From the NCBI GenBank assembly GCA_002428605.1, contig DIXH01000021.1, positions 35,528 to 88,256 of the forward strand: a stretch of DNA of 52,729 bases, in the 5' to 3' direction. The notes beneath the pieces were generated by a model that was given only the letters and a program-made list of their open reading frames with translations, ran no database searches and was not told the DNA's origin. Position 1 is the stretch's first letter; every line of letters begins with the position of its first letter. This DNA is from Clostridiaceae bacterium UBA6085 (lineage in GTDB: Bacteria; Bacillota; Clostridia; Clostridiales; Clostridiaceae). Below are positions 32,390 through 40,999 of the stretch, piece after piece. The position numbers and the translations under genes are program-made.

Positions 32390-33091
32390 ATGGCAGTAAT
32401 TTCAATGAAGCAGCTCCTCGAGGCTGGAGTCCATTTCGGGCATCAGACAAGGAGATGGAACCCCAAAATGGCTCCTTACATTTTCACAGAGAGGAACGGG
32501 ATCTACATAATAGACCTGCAGAAGACTGTGAAGAAGGTTGACGAGGCTTATAACTTCGTTAAGGAAGTCGCAGCTGAAGGCAAGGACATTCTTTTCGTAG
32601 GAACAAAGAAGCAGGCGCAGGAAGCTATACAGGAAGAGGCAGCAAGGGCAGGAATGCACTTTGTCAACAACAGATGGCTTGGTGGAATGCTCACAAACTT
32701 CAACACAATAAAGACAAGAATCGGTAGGCTCGAGTCACTCAAGAAGATGCAGGAGGACGGTACCTTCGAAGTTCTTCCAAAGAAGGAAGTTGCGTCACTT
32801 GTTGCAGAGATGGACAAGCTTGAGAAGAACCTTGGCGGAATAAAGAACATGAATGCGAAGAATATCGGAGCAATGTTCGTTGTTGACCCAAGGAAGGAAA
32901 GAATTGCCATAGCGGAAGCCAAGACTCTTGGAATTCCAATAGTTGCAATAGTCGACACAAACTGTGATCCGGACGAGATCGACTATGTCATCCCTGGAAA
33001 CGACGATGCAATAAGGGCTGTCAAGCTTATCACAGGCAGACTGGCAGATGCCATAATAGAAGCTAGGCAGGGAGAAGATCAGGCCGAGTAA
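32390..33091 (+). CDS. rpsB: 30S ribosomal protein S2
   Basis: S2 joins the 30S subunit late, between head and body. The 233 residues begin MAVISMKQLLEAGVHFGHQT and include RWNPKMAPYIF, NNRWLGGMLTNF, and VDTNCDPDEIDYVIPGNDDA. CAGGAGG lies about eight bases before the ATG. It is followed by tsf, the universal pairing, with a hairpin between them. Confidence 0.98.
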   Translation: MAVISMKQLLEAGVHFGHQTRRWNPKMAPYIFTERNGIYIIDLQKTVKKVDEAYNFVKEVAAEGKDILFVGTKKQAQEAIQEEAARAGMHFVNNRWLGGMLTNFNTIKTRIGRLESLKKMQEDGTFEVLPKKEVASLVAEMDKLEKNLGGIKNMNAKNIGAMFVVDPRKERIAIAEAKTLGIPIVAIVDTNCDPDEIDYVIPGNDDAIRAVKLITGRLADAIIEARQGEDQAE

Positions 33092-33098
33092 AACAAAA

Positions 33099-33128
33099 AA
33101 AGGTAGGTGGATTTTCCATTTACCTTTT
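33099..33128 (+). terminator. Partial terminator between rpsB and tsf
   Basis: A 13-bp stem with two G-U pairs (33099-33111 with 33115-33127) and a three-base loop starts eight bases after the rpsB stop. The right arm ends in four Ts followed by an AT-rich stretch. It likely causes partial termination, lowering tsf relative to rpsB. Confidence 0.6.
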
Positions 33129-33185
33129 ATATTAGTACCGGATATTTAAATCGTAAAATATTGAAATTAGTCAGGAGGCAAATAA

Positions 33186-34091
33186 ATGATTAGTGCACAG
33201 GCAGTAAAAGAGCTCAGAGATATGACCGGAGCAGGCATGATGGACTGCAAGAAGGCCCTTACTGAAGCTAACGGAGACATGGAAAAGGCCGTTGAGGTTT
33301 TGAGGGAGAGAGGACTTGCAGCAGCAGCCAAGAAATCCGGAAGGATCGCAGCTGAGGGCGTAGTCGCTACATACGTATCAGAAGACAGGAAGAGCGCTGC
33401 AATGGTAGAGTTCAACTGTGAGACTGACTTCGTTTCAGCTAACGAAGCATTCTCAGGACTTGCCAATGATATAGCAGCTCTTGTAGCAAAGAACGAAGTA
33501 TCAAACATAGAGGACGTGAAAGCGCTTAAACTCGGAGAGGCTACTGTACAGGATGCTGTAACAGCTCTTATATCAAAGCTCGGTGAGAACATGAGCCTCA
33601 GGAGATATGTGAAGATTGACGCCAAGGATGGCGTTGTTGCGTCATACATCCACATGGGCGGTAAGATCGGCGTACTCGTAGAGACAGCTTCAGAGAATGC
33701 TACTGATGAGGTTGCTAATGTGGCCAGGGATGTAGCTATGCACGTTGCTGCCCTTAACCCCAAGTACCTTGACAAGACTTCAGTTGATGAAGAGACTATC
33801 GAAAAGGAAAAGGAGATCTACAGGGTACAGGCTCTCAATGAAGGCAAGCCTGCAAATATCGTTGAGAAGATGATACTTGGAAGAGTACAGAAGTTCCTCA
33901 AGGAAGTATGCCTTGTAGAGCAGCAGTTCGTAAAGAACCCTGACCTTACCATAACCGGATACCTCAAGGAAGAATCAAAGAAGTTCGGAAGCATCGCAAT
34001 AAAGAGCTTTGCAAGATTCGAAAAGGGTGAAGGCATAGAGAAGGAAGAAGTTGATTTCGCAGCTGAAGTTGCGGCTCAGATGAAGAAGTAA
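33186..34091 (+). CDS. tsf: Elongation factor Ts
   Basis: EF-Ts recycles EF-Tu by exchanging GDP for GTP. The 301 residues contain the N-terminal UBA-like region and the signature ELRDMTGAGMMDCKKAL, then MVEFNCETDFVSANEAF and the coiled-coil core. TCAGGAGG precedes the ATG. A strong terminator follows. Confidence 0.98.
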   Translation: MISAQAVKELRDMTGAGMMDCKKALTEANGDMEKAVEVLRERGLAAAAKKSGRIAAEGVVATYVSEDRKSAAMVEFNCETDFVSANEAFSGLANDIAALVAKNEVSNIEDVKALKLGEATVQDAVTALISKLGENMSLRRYVKIDAKDGVVASYIHMGGKIGVLVETASENATDEVANVARDVAMHVAALNPKYLDKTSVDEETIEKEKEIYRVQALNEGKPANIVEKMILGRVQKFLKEVCLVEQQFVKNPDLTITGYLKEESKKFGSIAIKSFARFEKGEGIEKEEVDFAAEVAAQMKK

Positions 34092-34125
34092 CCTAAGAAT
34101 TGCCTTTAGTGAAAGAGTAACATCA

Positions 34126-34154
34126 AAAGAGAACACCCTGTGTTCTCTTTTTTT
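34126..34154 (+). terminator. Terminator after tsf
   Basis: A 10-bp stem (34126-34135 with 34141-34150), five-base loop and continuous T-run to 34154 form a strong intrinsic terminator. Confidence 0.9.
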
Positions 34155-34162
34155 CAAAATGT

Positions 34163-34185
34163 TGATAGAATGTAATTAGATTACA
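34163..34185 (+). promoter_or_regulatory. pyrH extended -10 and inverted repeat
   Basis: TGATAGAAT (34163-34171) is an extended -10 without a clear -35. It is followed at once by the inverted repeat TGTAAT-TAG-ATTACA (34171-34185), which overlaps the predicted transcription start and could be an operator. The pyrH Shine-Dalgarno is about six bases beyond. Confidence 0.45.
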
Positions 34186-34203
34186 TCCAAGCGGAGGATA
34201 AAA

Positions 34204-34944
34204 ATGAGCGAGTGCAAATACAAAAGGGTCATGCTGAAGCTGTCGGGTGAAGCCATGGCAGGAAAGAACGGGTTCGGGATAGATTTCGAGGTTGCCAAGA
34301 GGATAGCAACTGAAATCAAGGAGCTCGTCGACATGGGGGTCCAGGTTGGAGCGGTCATAGGTGCCGGCAACATATGGAGAGGCAGAGAAGGCGGAGGCAT
34401 GGACAGGGCTACTGCGGACTATATGGGAATGCTGGCAACATGCATAAACGCTCTGGCACTGCAGAACTCGCTTGAGGACCTCGGGATTGAGACGAGAGTG
34501 CAATCTGCAATAGAGATGAAGGAAATTGCCGAACCTTATATCAGACGAAGGGCAATCAGGCATCTTGAGAAGGGCAGGGTTGTGATCTTTGCGGCAGGAT
34601 CAGGAAATCCATACTTTACCACTGATACGGCTGCGGCGCTTAGAGCTGCGGAAATTGAGGCGGAGTGCATACTTCTCGCCAAGAAGGTCGACGGAGTCTA
34701 TGACAAGGACCCGAACAAGTTTGAAGATGCTGTCAAATTCGATAAGCTTGACTACAAGCAGGTGATCGAGCTCGGGCTCACGGTAATGGATTCGACTGCC
34801 ATAACCCTGTGCATGGACAACGACATCCCGATAATCGTATTCGCCCTGGACGAACCTGGCAACATAAGGAAGGCTGCAACCGGAGAGGAATATGGAACGA
34901 TCATAGATAACTATGCCAAGGAAGCCTCAATATCGGGCTGCTAG
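34204..34944 (+). CDS. pyrH: UMP kinase
   Basis: PyrH phosphorylates UMP to UDP and is typically activated by GTP and inhibited by UTP. The 246 residues of the amino acid kinase fold include VMLKLSGEAMAG, AVIGAGNIWRG, AGSGNPYFTTDTAAALRA and AKKVDGVYDKDPN. GCGGAGG precedes the ATG. It belongs to the pyrH-frr-uppS-cdsA unit. Confidence 0.97.
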   Translation: MSECKYKRVMLKLSGEAMAGKNGFGIDFEVAKRIATEIKELVDMGVQVGAVIGAGNIWRGREGGGMDRATADYMGMLATCINALALQNSLEDLGIETRVQSAIEMKEIAEPYIRRRAIRHLEKGRVVIFAAGSGNPYFTTDTAAALRAAEIEAECILLAKKVDGVYDKDPNKFEDAVKFDKLDYKQVIELGLTVMDSTAITLCMDNDIPIIVFALDEPGNIRKAATGEEYGTIIDNYAKEASISGC

Positions 34945-34989
34945 AAAATGCAATCCATGAAATAAATAATCTGAATCGGAGGAATGGAA

Positions 34990-35544
34990 ATGATAAAGGA
35001 TATCATCAAAACAGCTGAAGATAAAATGACCAAGTCGATACATGTTCTTGAATCCGACCTGGCGACAATGAAGGCCGGAAGGGCCAATCCAACGATGCTT
35101 GACCGTATCGAGGTTGAATACTACGGAGGAATGGTACCTATAAACCAGGTCGGAAACGTATCTGCTCCAGAACCGAGGGTACTTATGATAACTCCATGGG
35201 ACAAGAAGGCGCTGAAGGCTATCGAGAAGGCCATTCAGAAGTCTGACCTCAACATCAACCCTTCAAATGACGGTTCAGTCATAAGGCTTGTTGTTCCTGA
35301 GCTTACCAAGGAGACCAGGCTTAATCTGGTAAAGATGGTAAAGAAGCATGGTGAAGAGTGCAAGGTTGCAGTCAGGTCCATAAGAAGGGATGCCATAGAA
35401 AAGATCAAAGGCCTGAAGAAGTCCGACATATCAGAGGACGAAATCAAGAAGGGCGAAGAAGACATGCAGAAGAAGACTGACGCTTTCATCAAGAAGATTG
35501 ATGAAACGCTTGAAAGAAAAGAGAAGGAAATCATGACCGTCTGA
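34990..35544 (+). CDS. frr: Ribosome recycling factor
   Basis: RRF splits post-termination ribosomes together with EF-G. The 184 residues show the family pattern: long helices with KAGRANPTMLDRIEVEYYGG and the C-terminal RSIRRDAIEKIKGLKKSDISEDE-type helix. Two ATGs lie six bases apart; GGAGG is seven bases from the second (34990) and one base from the first, so 34990 is chosen. Confidence 0.97.
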   Translation: MIKDIIKTAEDKMTKSIHVLESDLATMKAGRANPTMLDRIEVEYYGGMVPINQVGNVSAPEPRVLMITPWDKKALKAIEKAIQKSDLNINPSNDGSVIRLVVPELTKETRLNLVKMVKKHGEECKVAVRSIRRDAIEKIKGLKKSDISEDEIKKGEEDMQKKTDAFIKKIDETLERKEKEIMTV

Positions 35545-35571
35545 TGATTCTCCTTTTGAAAGGTTGATCAA

Positions 35572-36345
35572 ATGTTTAATTTTTTCGGCAAGAAGCAGGA
35601 AGTGGTTACAAGGGTCGCGGAACCATCACTGGATATGGGAAGGATACCGGGACACATAGGTATAATTATGGACGGCAATGGCAGGTGGGCAAAAAAGAGG
35701 AACCTGCCAAGGACCATGGGCCACAGGGCGGGAGTCGAGACAATAAGAAGGATCCTGAAGGAATGTGAGAGACTGGGAGTCAGGCACCTGACTCTGTATG
35801 CCTTTTCAACGGAGAACTGGAAAAGGCCGACGGATGAGGTGGGGGCTCTTATGACTCTGCTCGTTGAATACCTGAAGGGCGAGCTTTCCGAGCTTCGCAG
35901 GAATAATGTGGCAGTTGATTTCATAGGCAACATATCCCGCCTTCCCGAAGCGGCAAGGGCAGCCTTAATCGATGCCAGGGAAAAGACCCTGGGGAATACG
36001 GGGGTAAGGATGCACCTCGCACTCAACTACGGAGGCAGGGAGGAGATAGTTTCTGCTGTACGGAAGCTGATGGATGCGGCTGCAGCAGGCAATATCACGT
36101 CTGAGGAGATCGATGAGGAGAAGTTCAAGGATTACCTGTACACCTCTGGTATCCCTGACCCGGAACTGATAATAAGGCCAAGCGGTGAATTGAGGCTTTC
36201 AAACTTCCTCCTTTATCAGGGAGCGTATTCGGAGCTTTGGTTTTCAAGCATCAACTGGCCTGACTTCGAGGAAAAGGACCTGAGACAGGCGATCTCGGAC
36301 TATCAGGCGAGGGACAGAAGGTTTGGAGGAATAAAGAATGAATAG
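35572..36345 (+). CDS. uppS: Isoprenyl transferase (undecaprenyl diphosphate synthase)
   Basis: UppS makes the C55 lipid carrier for cell-wall synthesis. The 257 residues contain the cis-prenyltransferase motifs GHIGIIMDGNGRWAKKR, GHRAGVETI, TLYAFSTENWKRP, and a C-terminal IRPSGELRLSNFLLYQGAYSE-type segment. AAAGGTTGATCA precedes the ATG, a weaker site than most neighbours. Its stop overlaps the cdsA start by eight bases. Confidence 0.96.
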   Translation: MFNFFGKKQEVVTRVAEPSLDMGRIPGHIGIIMDGNGRWAKKRNLPRTMGHRAGVETIRRILKECERLGVRHLTLYAFSTENWKRPTDEVGALMTLLVEYLKGELSELRRNNVAVDFIGNISRLPEAARAALIDAREKTLGNTGVRMHLALNYGGREEIVSAVRKLMDAAAAGNITSEEIDEEKFKDYLYTSGIPDPELIIRPSGELRLSNFLLYQGAYSELWFSSINWPDFEEKDLRQAISDYQARDRRFGGIKNE

Positions 36346-37132
36346 CAGGTATCTGGGAGCTTTGACCCTCATACCTGTACTGGTCATGGTATTCCTTGGA
36401 GGCTGGCCTCTTAAGCTTATAGTCACGCTGCTTGCCGCCAGGGCGCTGTTCGAGTTCTATTCCGTGACCAGGAAGAAGGGGCTGAGGCCTTCACTGGCTC
36501 TTGGCTTCGTACTTCTGGCAGCCTATTTTGCAATTCTCATCACAGGAGGGGATGCATTCGGGCACCTCGGCACCATAATCGTAGCAGGAACCGCTGCAGG
36601 TTTCATAATGATGGTATTCGGTGAAGAGTTCGACCTTACGGACCTTTCAGTCACCATAACCGGGTTCATATATTCAGGAGTACTCTTCGGTTACCTGATA
36701 CTCCTCGACAATCTTGACAACGGACTGATAATGGTATACACGGTATTCATAATATCCTGGGTGTGCGATACTTTCGCGTACTATACCGGAAGATTCTTCG
36801 GCAAGCACAAGCTGATCGAAAGGGTCAGCCCGAAGAAGACGGTCGAAGGTGCAGTTGGCGGGGCAGCAGCAGGAGCGCTTGGAGCTCTGGCTGTAGGTAT
36901 TGTGACGGCGTCCTCTACCGGAATAGAGCCTTTCCATTTCCTTGTTATGGGACTCCTGGGAGCTGTTCTAGGACAGGTTGGAGACCTTGCCGCTTCTGCG
37001 GTCAAGAGATATGCAGGAGAAAAGGACTATCCTAAGATCATACCGGGACATGGCGGTGTCCTCGACAGGTTTGACTCGATAATGTTCGTTGCAATGATGG
37101 TTTTCTTTTATAATCAGTATTTTATTCTCTGA
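36338..37132 (+). CDS. cdsA: Phosphatidate cytidylyltransferase
   Basis: CdsA makes CDP-diacylglycerol from phosphatidate and CTP. The 264-residue protein is polytopic, with hydrophobic segments through most of its length, and carries the C-terminal signature SAVKRYAGEKDYPKIIPGHGGVLDRFDS-like sequence (split: SAVKRYAGEKDYPKIIPG then HGGVLDRFDSI). AGGAATAAAG is near the start, which overlaps uppS. A GC-rich terminator follows, ending the pyrH-cdsA unit. Confidence 0.96.
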   Translation: MNSRYLGALTLIPVLVMVFLGGWPLKLIVTLLAARALFEFYSVTRKKGLRPSLALGFVLLAAYFAILITGGDAFGHLGTIIVAGTAAGFIMMVFGEEFDLTDLSVTITGFIYSGVLFGYLILLDNLDNGLIMVYTVFIISWVCDTFAYYTGRFFGKHKLIERVSPKKTVEGAVGGAAAGALGALAVGIVTASSTGIEPFHFLVMGLLGAVLGQVGDLAASAVKRYAGEKDYPKIIPGHGGVLDRFDSIMFVAMMVFFYNQYFIL

Positions 37133-37136
37133 AATG

Positions 37137-37174
37137 GCGGGGTCTGCGGTATAAAAGCCTCAGACCCCGCTTTT
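37137..37174 (+). terminator. Terminator after cdsA
   Basis: A perfect 10-bp GC-rich stem (37137-37146 with 37161-37170) with a 14-base loop and four Ts lies four bases after the cdsA stop. Confidence 0.85.
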
Positions 37175-37412
37175 GGCGCCATTCCTATATATATAGGTCA
37201 TCGCACCGATATTTCGCTCATTGGGAAAAATATGAAAAGTACAACCCGTTTCTAACCCAATTATTATAAGGAACATCCCATTGGATACAAATTATCATAA
37301 TTAGTTCATAAACAGTTTAAATAATATATATTGATTAATTCATGCTATAAAACTATTATATAATCAAAGAGATACAAAGGCGGGCAAGTCTATTTATTTG
37401 GAGGTGAATATG
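37175..37412 (+). promoter_or_regulatory. AT-rich control region of the small ribbon-helix-helix gene
   Basis: This strongly AT-rich gap holds no gene. It contains the 14-base palindrome CCTATATATATAGG (37184-37197), the inverted repeat AATTATCATAATT (37290-37302), and a promoter TTGATT (37331-37336), 17 bases, TATTAT (37354-37359) facing the small gene. Either repeat could be an autoregulatory operator. Confidence 0.5.
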
Positions 37413-37550
37413 ATGAAGAAGGATCCAAAGACCAAGATCCTGTTTACTCTTCCGGTAGACCTTAAAGAAGAACTGCTCAAGGAAGCTGAAAAAGAAAACA
37501 GATCTCTGAACAATTACATACTAACCCTTCTGATAAAGAGAACAACGTAA
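37413..37550 (+). CDS. Small ribbon-helix-helix (Arc-type) protein
   Basis: A 45-residue protein begins MKKDPKTKILFTLP. The pattern is that of the ribbon-helix-helix fold: a short beta strand (TKILFTLP), a helix (DLKEELLKEAEKEN), the turn RSLNN, and a second helix (YILTLLIKR). Arc, omega repressors and many antitoxins share it and bind operators as dimers through the strand. GGAGGT is seven bases before this ATG and four before one at 37410, so the start is either. It has its own promoter and terminator and no adjacent toxin gene. It was found by reading the gap, as it is short. Confidence 0.75.
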   Translation: MKKDPKTKILFTLPVDLKEELLKEAEKENRSLNNYILTLLIKRTT

Positions 37551-37589
37551 TGCTGCAGGAAGGACACATCAACTTAATTATTGTATAAT

Positions 37590-37611
37590 AAAAGAGCGAA
37601 AGCTCTTTTTT
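37590..37611 (+). terminator. Terminator after the ribbon-helix-helix gene
   Basis: An 8-bp stem (37590-37597 with 37602-37609) with a GAAA loop and a six-T run is a strong intrinsic terminator. It makes the small gene a single-gene transcript. Confidence 0.85.
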
Positions 37612-37665
37612 CTATGTAAAAGATAAAACCTCCGTAAGGATTATTTCAGCATGATGAATTAATAT

Positions 37666-37688
37666 GGGAGCAGAAGGTGGTTCTGCCC
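37666..37688 (+). other. Hairpin in the dxr leader
   Basis: GGG(A)GCAGAA (37666-37675) pairs with TTCTGCCC (37681-37688) with one bulged base and a five-base loop, seven bases before the dxr Shine-Dalgarno. It could affect dxr translation. No clear dxr promoter was identified in 37612-37665. Confidence 0.35.
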
Positions 37689-37704
37689 TGGATTGGAGTG
37701 CAAT

Positions 37705-38859
37705 GTGAAGAACATATCCATAATAGGAGCATCAGGCTCCATAGGGACACAGACTTTAGAAGTGCTTAGACGTGAGAAGGAAATAAAGCTTGTCGGTGCA
37801 TCGGTGCACAGCAACCTTAAGGTGCTAAGGTCCATAATAGAGGAATTTGGTGTCGCTAATGTGGCGGTGACTGACCTGAAGGTCCGCGAAGATGCAGAGA
37901 TGATGCTGTCATCAATAGGATACAGAGGAGCCTCATATTTTGGAGCTGAAGGTCTGGAGGCTATTGCAACACTTGATGAGGCACAGACCGTCGTCACATC
38001 GATAGTGGGCATGGCCGGGCTCACGCCTACGATAAAGGCCATCGAAAAGGGAAAGGACATTGCGCTTGCAAACAAGGAGACGATGGTTGCAGCGGGAGGC
38101 ATAGTAACTAGCCTTGCCAGGGAAAAGGGGGTAACGATCCTTCCTGTCGACTCGGAACATTCGGCGATATTCCAGAGCCTGCGGGCAGGAAGACATTCAG
38201 AGTTAAGGAAGATACTCCTTACCGCTTCAGGCGGACCGTTCAGGGGAAAGGACAGGGAATTCCTTTCGAAGGTTACAAAGGAGATGGCTCTGAAGCACCC
38301 GAACTGGGCTATGGGAGCCAAGATCACAATTGATTCGTCTACGCTCATGAACAAGGGGCTTGAGGTGATTGAGGCAAAATGGCTTTTTGATGTGGATTAT
38401 GATGATATCGAGGTGTATGTGCATCCTGAGAGCATCATCCATTCAATGGTTGAGTTTTGCGACAACAGCATAATAGCGCAGCTCGGAACCCCGGATATGA
38501 CGCTTCCGATACAGTATGCGCTGAATTACCCTGAAAGGCATGAAGCTGTCGCAGGGAGGCTTGACCTCTTCAAGGCAGGAAGGCTCACTTTTGAGAAACC
38601 TGACAGGGAGACCTTCGAAGCCCTGGACATGGCATACGAGGCAGGAAGGGCCGGAGGGATCATGACTGCCGTTCTGAACTCAGCCAACGAGGAAGCTGTT
38701 GACCTGTTCCTGAAGGACAGGATCGGGTATCTGGATATTACAAGGATCATAGGCGAATGCCTGAGAAGATTCGACCAGAGGGTGGAGCCGTCTATCGGCA
38801 ATATCCTGGAAGCCGACAGGGAAGTAAGGGATTACGCGAGATCAGTGGCAAAGGGATAG
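37705..38859 (+). CDS. dxr: 1-deoxy-D-xylulose-5-phosphate reductoisomerase
   Basis: Dxr makes 2-C-methyl-D-erythritol 4-phosphate, the committed step of the MEP isoprenoid pathway, using NADPH. The 384 residues begin with the nucleotide-binding MKNISIIGASGSIGTQTLEV and include LANKETMVAAGG, PVDSEHSAIFQ and TLMNKGLEVIEAKWLF. The start is taken as GTG 37705, six bases after GGAG; a TTG at 37693 would overlap that site. With ispG in the same run and uppS just upstream, the region supplies C55 lipid precursors. Confidence 0.96.
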   Translation: MKNISIIGASGSIGTQTLEVLRREKEIKLVGASVHSNLKVLRSIIEEFGVANVAVTDLKVREDAEMMLSSIGYRGASYFGAEGLEAIATLDEAQTVVTSIVGMAGLTPTIKAIEKGKDIALANKETMVAAGGIVTSLAREKGVTILPVDSEHSAIFQSLRAGRHSELRKILLTASGGPFRGKDREFLSKVTKEMALKHPNWAMGAKITIDSSTLMNKGLEVIEAKWLFDVDYDDIEVYVHPESIIHSMVEFCDNSIIAQLGTPDMTLPIQYALNYPERHEAVAGRLDLFKAGRLTFEKPDRETFEALDMAYEAGRAGGIMTAVLNSANEEAVDLFLKDRIGYLDITRIIGECLRRFDQRVEPSIGNILEADREVRDYARSVAKG

Positions 38860-38886
38860 GATCCCAAGTGAAACAAGAGGTGTAAA

Positions 38887-39894
38887 ATGGAACTGTTATT
38901 ATCAATATTCGCATTCGGACTGCTGGTGCTGGGGCATGAGCTAGGGCATTTTGCCATAGCAAAGGCAAACGGGGTCAAGGTACTTGAATTCTCCATCGGG
39001 ATGGGTCCGAGACTTCTCAAGTGGGAGAGGAATGAAACTGTGTATTCCCTTAAGGCCCTGCCTATAGGAGGATCGGTCAGGATGTACGGCGAAACTGAGG
39101 AGGAGGTCGGCGAAGGGTCATTCCTTTCGAAGAACCCGCTCAGGAAGATGAGCGTTATCGCGGCAGGACCTCTGATGAACCTTGTCATGGCGCTTGTCAT
39201 TCTGTTCGTGATAACCATGAACTTAGGATATGCCGGCACTTCCATCAGGGAAGTTGTTTCGGGTTCTCCTGCTGAGGCTGCGGGAATAAGTCCCGGTGAC
39301 GAGATAAGGGAGATCAACGGACAGAGGACGTATACTTTCGAAGACATTACCACATACATAGCATTCAACGGCTCAGAGGAGCTGGAGGTCGTAGTGAGGA
39401 CCGCAGGCGCCGACAGGGTGCTGAGCATCGTCCCCATGAAGGATGACACAGGAAGGTCGATCATAGGGATCGCACCAGATTATGTTGAGAAGCCGGGGAT
39501 AGTTGAATCGGTTTCCAGCAGTTTGAGGAAGGCCTTGTCACTGGTCAACCAGACCATATTTTCACTGAAGGTGCTCTTTGGAGGCCAGGCAAGCCTCAAT
39601 GACTTCGGAGGTCCGGTTACCATATTCAGGGTATCCACTGAAGCCGCCAAGGTGTCGCTATGGAACCTGGCAAGCTTCGCAGCATTCCTGAGTGTAAATC
39701 TGGCGGTCCTGAACCTCATTCCCTTCCCGGCACTTGACGGCGGGTGGCTGCTGATACTGCTTGTGGAGCTTGTGACCAAGAAGAAGCTTCCTGAGAAATT
39801 TGTTGGAATATGGAATACCGTCGGATTCGTGGTCCTCATGTCGTTTATGGCCCTCATAACCTTCAAGGACCTGTTCTTCCCGGTACAACTGTAA
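38887..39894 (+). CDS. rseP: RIP metalloprotease RseP/RasP (site-2 protease)
   Basis: This intramembrane zinc protease cleaves anti-sigma factors and leftover signal peptides. The 335 residues have the zinc motif HELGH (17-21) inside the first membrane segment, a PDZ domain (about 120-200; REVVSGSPAEAAGISPGDEI), and the third zinc ligand in LIPFPALDGGW (about 285). The ATG follows AAGAGGTG. The order dxr-rseP-ispG is typical of Clostridia. Confidence 0.96.
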   Translation: MELLLSIFAFGLLVLGHELGHFAIAKANGVKVLEFSIGMGPRLLKWERNETVYSLKALPIGGSVRMYGETEEEVGEGSFLSKNPLRKMSVIAAGPLMNLVMALVILFVITMNLGYAGTSIREVVSGSPAEAAGISPGDEIREINGQRTYTFEDITTYIAFNGSEELEVVVRTAGADRVLSIVPMKDDTGRSIIGIAPDYVEKPGIVESVSSSLRKALSLVNQTIFSLKVLFGGQASLNDFGGPVTIFRVSTEAAKVSLWNLASFAAFLSVNLAVLNLIPFPALDGGWLLILLVELVTKKKLPEKFVGIWNTVGFVVLMSFMALITFKDLFFPVQL

Positions 39895-39904
39895 GGAGAA
39901 GCAT

Positions 39905-40954
39905 ATGGAAAGAGTGAAAACCAGAAAGATAAAGGTAGGCAACACCTTCATAGGCGGAGATTCGAAGGTTACTGTTCAGTCGATGACGAACACCGATACG
40001 AGGGATCCGGAGGCTACACTTGCCCAGATAAGGGCGCTTATGGTTGCCGGCTGCGAAATTGTAAGGCTTGCCGTCCCTGACATGGAGGCTGCGGATGCCC
40101 TTGCCAGGATCACTCCGCTAATACCGATACCTGTTGTCGCAGACATACATTTCGACTACAGGCTTGCGATAAGGTCCATTGAAAATGGGATCTCAAAGCT
40201 CAGGATAAATCCCGGGAATATCGGAGGAAGGGACAAGATCAGGCTCCTTGCGGACATGTGCAGTGAAAAGTCGATCCCCATAAGGATAGGTGTGAATTCC
40301 GGATCACTTGAGAAGGACATACTTGAGAAATATGGCAGAGTGACACCTGAAGCTTTGGTTGAAAGTGCAATAAGGAATGTTGAGCTTCTTGATGAGGTGA
40401 ATTTCAACGACATAATAATATCGATAAAGTCCTCAGATGTCCTTACCATGATGGAAAGCTACAGGCTGCTTTCGAAGAAGGTAGACTATCCGCTTCACCT
40501 TGGGGTGACTGAAGCAGGCACCCTTTGGAGAGGAACCATAAAGAGCTCGATCGGAATCGGAGGGCTCCTTTCGGAGGGCATAGGCGATACCATAAGGGTC
40601 TCTCTGACTGGAGACCCAATTGAGGAGATCAAGGCAGGAAGAGAGATACTTAAGGCTACAGGTCATCTCAAGGAAGGGATTGAATTCGTATCGTGCCCGA
40701 CTTGCGGAAGGACGCAGATAGACCTTATTGGGATCGCAAACCAGGTTGAGGAAGCCCTCAAGGATTCCAAGAAGCATATCAAGGTGGCTGTAATGGGCTG
40801 CGTTGTAAACGGACCGGGCGAAGCCAGGGAAGCCGACATAGGTATTGCAGGCGGAAACGGTGTTGGCCTCATATTCAAGAAGGGCATGATAATAAGGAAG
40901 GTCAGCGAGGCAGAGCTTGTGCCGGCACTTCTTGCGGAAATCGAGAAGCTATAG
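39905..40954 (+). CDS. ispG: 4-hydroxy-3-methylbut-2-en-1-yl diphosphate synthase IspG
   Basis: IspG is the iron-sulfur enzyme making HMBPP in the MEP pathway. The 349 residues have a TIM-barrel (VTVQSMTNTDTRD, LRINPGNIGG) and a C-terminal cluster domain whose ligands are visible: C264 and C267 in SCPTCGRT and C299 in MGCVVNGPGEAREADIG. AAGGAGAAGC precedes the ATG. Such cluster enzymes are oxygen-sensitive, fitting an anaerobe. Confidence 0.97.
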   Translation: MERVKTRKIKVGNTFIGGDSKVTVQSMTNTDTRDPEATLAQIRALMVAGCEIVRLAVPDMEAADALARITPLIPIPVVADIHFDYRLAIRSIENGISKLRINPGNIGGRDKIRLLADMCSEKSIPIRIGVNSGSLEKDILEKYGRVTPEALVESAIRNVELLDEVNFNDIIISIKSSDVLTMMESYRLLSKKVDYPLHLGVTEAGTLWRGTIKSSIGIGGLLSEGIGDTIRVSLTGDPIEEIKAGREILKATGHLKEGIEFVSCPTCGRTQIDLIGIANQVEEALKDSKKHIKVAVMGCVVNGPGEAREADIGIAGGNGVGLIFKKGMIIRKVSEAELVPALLAEIEKL

Positions 40955-40999
40955 GATATATTTCCTTATGCTTGCATTCACAGGGAAGGTGGATTTCAT

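Noticed and set aside
37231..37254. Seven-residue reading frame in the cdsA-dxr gap
   Set aside because: Too short, with no ribosome-binding site; not distinguishable from chance.
37584..37589. TATAAT that might be a dxr promoter -10
   Set aside because: It abuts the terminator stem starting at 37590, so a transcript would begin inside the terminator; no -35 at the right distance.
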